Positions 60,758-64,000 of a stretch of 64,000 nucleotides of DNA are shown here, in pieces (the first letter of the stretch is position 1; each line of letters opens with the position of its first letter). The notes below the pieces were generated by a model that was given only the letters and a program-made list of their open reading frames with translations, did no database searches and was not told the origin of the DNA. A program made the translations under genes and the position numbers. The DNA comes from Prinia subflava (lineage: Eukaryota > Chordata > Aves > Passeriformes > Cisticolidae): the NCBI RefSeq assembly GCF_021018805.1, contig NC_086247.1:150749285-150813284 (forward strand). Direction: 5' to 3'.

Positions 60758-63700
60758 TTGCATTAGAAGAGAAGATCAATAAAAGATGCTCCTTCTCTTG
60801 AAAGATCAAGGAGGTGTGCAGGTTGGTGAGGGAGAGAATAATGCCAGGTTTTAGCCAACACTACAATTCTCTTTATAGAAGTGATTTTTATATCTTTTTT
60901 AAAGAAAACACAGCAAAGCTTGCTGCACTCTCAACAGTTCTATCAAGGGTTGGGTTAACCCTAACAACCCTGTTCCCACAGAGTTCGAGGCACCAAAAAA
61001 AGGGTAAACAGTGTTTTATCAGTTCCCATTGGAATGTTAACAGCATGTACCCAGAAATTTCAGATCTGAACACCTTTCAAAGACAGCACCAAAGCCACCA
61101 TGGCTCAATGCCATAGCTGGTATGGATCAGAGCTCAGAACACCTGGAGAGGCCCAAGCCAGAGGGATTTGTGCATAAGTTCTTGTGTCTGTAGAGTGCCT
61201 GGGTAAATACAGGATTTTGCCCACGCATGTGCTGTCTGAAACACTTCAGATACCTAAAATTGTTCCAGCCTTGCTGCTTAAAAAGCCACAAATACTTCAG
61301 CAATGTGCACAATACAAAGGTTGTAAAGGGAGAGTGGCTGCACTTCACTAAATTTGCTGTAACCTTGTAAATTTTGCTGCACACTGGAGCTTCCTGATTA
61401 GCAAAAAAAAAGCAGCTTCTGGAAAGAGAATCCAGAATGGATCTCAGATGTGTTTCTGAGGTCACTGCACTTGGTCAGAGTGAACAACCTAATTTTGATG
61501 TGTATTGATATGCTTCAGTTGTCATGGAGATCAGCAGGACATCCAGTGCCCAAGGCCAATGGTTTCTTTGAATTAGCCACAGATTTAGGTGCAGTATCTT
61601 TTATCAGGGCAGCTTGCTTAGATCCTGGGAAAGACAATGGGTTTGGAGAGTCAGAAAAAAATTCAGAAGTTTCAAATTGAGTGTTAACTTGAGGATATCC
61701 AAATCAGACCATTCTGGCTGTTTGTCCTTTTCCTCATGCATTGCTCATGTCTAAGTTTGCTGGTTTGAGTGCACTGTTAGACTGAAAGGGGTAGATCTGA
61801 ACTTTCCCTTGTCCCCAAATCATTTTGCACCTCTGATTCTTGGAATCAGTTACCTAGTGTAGAGATGAAGGTGGAGATCAAGCAACTGCTCGTGCAGCTG
61901 TTGATGTGAGACTGCAGGAAATGGGGAATAATTCTGACATCTCTGATCCTGAATGTGCTTTCAATTTATACCAGGGCTCGATGCCCATCAGCAACCATGG
62001 TCTTCCTCTTAGTTTTTCCCACCATTCACACTTTTTCCTCTATCATATGAGGACAGCAGGAATTTACTTTCCCCTCAGTGTCTCTGTTTCTCCTTGCCAT
62101 TGATTTATTGTGTCTCACTTCAGCAGCTGCCATTGTTTCACATCCAGTGGGATTATTTTTACATCTGGAGAATTTTTAGGATGTACTCCAAACAAGCACA
62201 CAGCCTGAGGTAGGGAGGTTACAAGGAAGATGGTGCTGTCCCAGTGTAGAGGGGTTTTTGATCTGGAAAGGCGAATTTCTTGTGAGGATCTTGTGTGTCA
62301 AAGGAACTGTGTGCTGCAGAGCAGGTAATCAGTTTTCTAAGAACAAACTCTGCCTGCTTGGAGAGTAAAAGAACATTCTCAAAGGCCACCAGTCTATAGT
62401 GGCTTAATACAGAATTAAGTCTCAATAAAGGTTATTTAAACAAATGCAGACTACCTCAAGACAGCACCAATCCAAAGCCTTGTGTAAGGTTCACATCACA
62501 GTCTTAGTCCCACCTGTATCATGACTGAGGGATTTCCAAACTGTAATTCCTCTTTATGTTTCCAGTGGAAACACTGGAGTTGTTCAGCTGATTAAATGTC
62601 TGCAAGCCCAGGCTTATTAGACAAAGGCAGTGCTCTCTTTTTTCATTAAGGAGAGGTGTAGGGATGGGTTGTACTGTGAATCTGCAGGGATATTGTATAA
62701 AATGTAAGGCAGGTGAGTCAAAACAGTGAAACTGCAGCTTCAGAGCTGCAAATTATATAAACCAGTGTAGTTATACTGATGCTGAGCTCTGCTGACAGGA
62801 ACCAAAACCTGTCTGTAATGCTGGAGAATCCACTTCTCATGTCAGACTGGGACAATAAACACTCTCTGGGCTTTGCTCATTTGCTTTCTTTCGAGGACAG
62901 TGAGCTAAATCCCATTGTCAGATACTTATGCCTGGGTTTGGATATGCAAATTCTTCATTTGAAACAGTAAAGTATTCAAAATCTTAATTTATATAAGAAT
63001 CTCCTTTGGCCTGGTACATTTTTGTAACTGAGCATTCTATTGTCTGTTGCACCTCAGTTACGTTACTGCACCTCCAAATCAGAATTATTCCACAGTGCAT
63101 GACTTGGATCTGTGCTCTGGAGTCAGAGAGAATAACCCAGCCTGGCAAAACAGGAGCTACAGAATTAATATAGGGAAAGAATCGGGGCACAGAACCTTGG
63201 AGATACAGTTCATTTAAAGGCTGTTTTTGTTGGAAGAATTTTGCCCTCTGCTACCAGCTTTATTCTCTAGAGCACAGGCAAAGGTTAGGCTTAATCTCTT
63301 CATTATTTAACTCCAAGTACAGCAGTGGTGTTCTCCTTCTTTTCATGTCCACTCTGCAGAAGTTAGAAAAGCCAAGAAGGGGCACTGTAGATGGGATTTT
63401 TGACTCTCTTTGAGCATTCTTCAAGCCTCAGATCTACTCAAGGGTCAGGTTTACGGGACAAAACGTTCCAGTCCGAATTCATGTTTGTTAAACATTTATT
63501 TTTAACCAGAGCATAATCTGCAAGCACTCATTCAGCTTCAGCTTCTTATTTTGGTGACATTAGCAAGGAAAAGTAGAACTCTGGGTAACAAGACTAAGAA
63601 TTTGGTATTTGTTTTCCGTTAAAGGCTAGAGATACAGTTTCCTTTTTTGTTTGTTTGCTTTTTCCCATGAAGACTACAATATTTGTTGTACTTTTATCAA

Positions 63701-64000
63701 GACAGCAGAGGATCTACCTGCTTTAACAAAACAATCCTGTTAGGCTCTTTCCACAGTCAGTAGAGACCTACTCAGTCCAGAGAATAAAATCCTTTAGTGC
63801 AGCTTATTTCACTTTAAGCAACAAGTTTAAAACAGGTCAGGTAAATCTCACTTTATGGCCTGTTTCTCACCAGTGCCTGCCCAGCTGACAAGGAAAAAGG
63901 CACGCAGCTATTTTGTTAACCCCAAAAATTAGAGGAGGTGCAACTAAAAGACAACTTTGCTGAGAAGGAGATGTGCTGGATGAGAGGGGTGAAGGACTCT

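Larger units (their letters stand above)
54255..64000 (+). other. ADCYAP1R1 intron, more than 9.7 kb, continues past the window
   Basis: The intron follows the GTAAGT donor of the TM5 exon. No TM6 exon and no hip- or hop-like 84-nt cassette was recognised up to 64000. It holds one CR1 copy (57705-57970), a 22-bp hairpin (59326-59377) and a 23-bp A run (60735-60757). The stretches 54260-57700, 57980-59320, 59380-60730 and 60760-64000 have no nameable feature. Confidence 0.85.

Noticed and set aside
60801..60840. GGTGTGCAGG stretch as a possible hop cassette start
   Set aside because: The translation does not resemble the cysteine-rich hop peptide and there is no acceptor with a pyrimidine tract in front.

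Overview
The window looks like nuclear DNA of a bird, most likely a songbird. It has many 3' ends of CR1 non-LTR retrotransposons, several solo LTRs of the passerine type, low CpG, small exons in large introns, and one recognisable vertebrate gene. The songbird assignment rests on my recollection of repeat families and is an inference. The gene call rests on translated exons.

The one gene is ADCYAP1R1, the PACAP type I receptor (PAC1, a class B GPCR), on the + strand. Ten coding exons lie between 22975 and 54254 (898 nt, about 299 codons). They cover the distal part of the extracellular hormone-binding domain, TM1 to TM5 and the start of intracellular loop 3. All have AG/GT borders, and their phases join without a break (1,1,1,0,2,0,1,2,0,2). 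Exons for the signal peptide and the first part of the ectodomain were not found in the 23 kb upstream. Exons for TM6, TM7 and the tail lie beyond position 64000. Two small frame-neutral exons (36 and 42 nt) form the ectodomain cassette region where mammalian PAC1 is alternatively spliced.

Layout: 1-22974 is the 5' intron or upstream region, with a perfect-length ten-copy 19-bp minisatellite, mixed-orientation CR1 copies, an 806-bp solo LTR beside a second LTR-like block, and AT-rich tracts. 23083-36397 is a 13.3 kb intron with CR1 copies, a 449-bp solo LTR, a CpG-rich pocket, a 650-bp AT block and an ~860-bp 20/21-bp minisatellite just ahead of the cassette exons. 36398-54254 holds nine exons with short to medium introns; a 659-bp antisense solo LTR starts only 8 bp past the donor of the TM1 exon. 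54255-64000 is intron with one CR1 copy and a near-perfect 22-bp hairpin.

No complete protein gene other than ADCYAP1R1, no tRNA or rRNA gene and no CRISPR array was seen. No wholly new system is evident. The best leads are the LTR against the splice donor, the in-phase ATG in the CpG pocket, the E-box-rich minisatellite, the hairpin at 59.3 kb and the one-sided orientation of repeats inside the gene.
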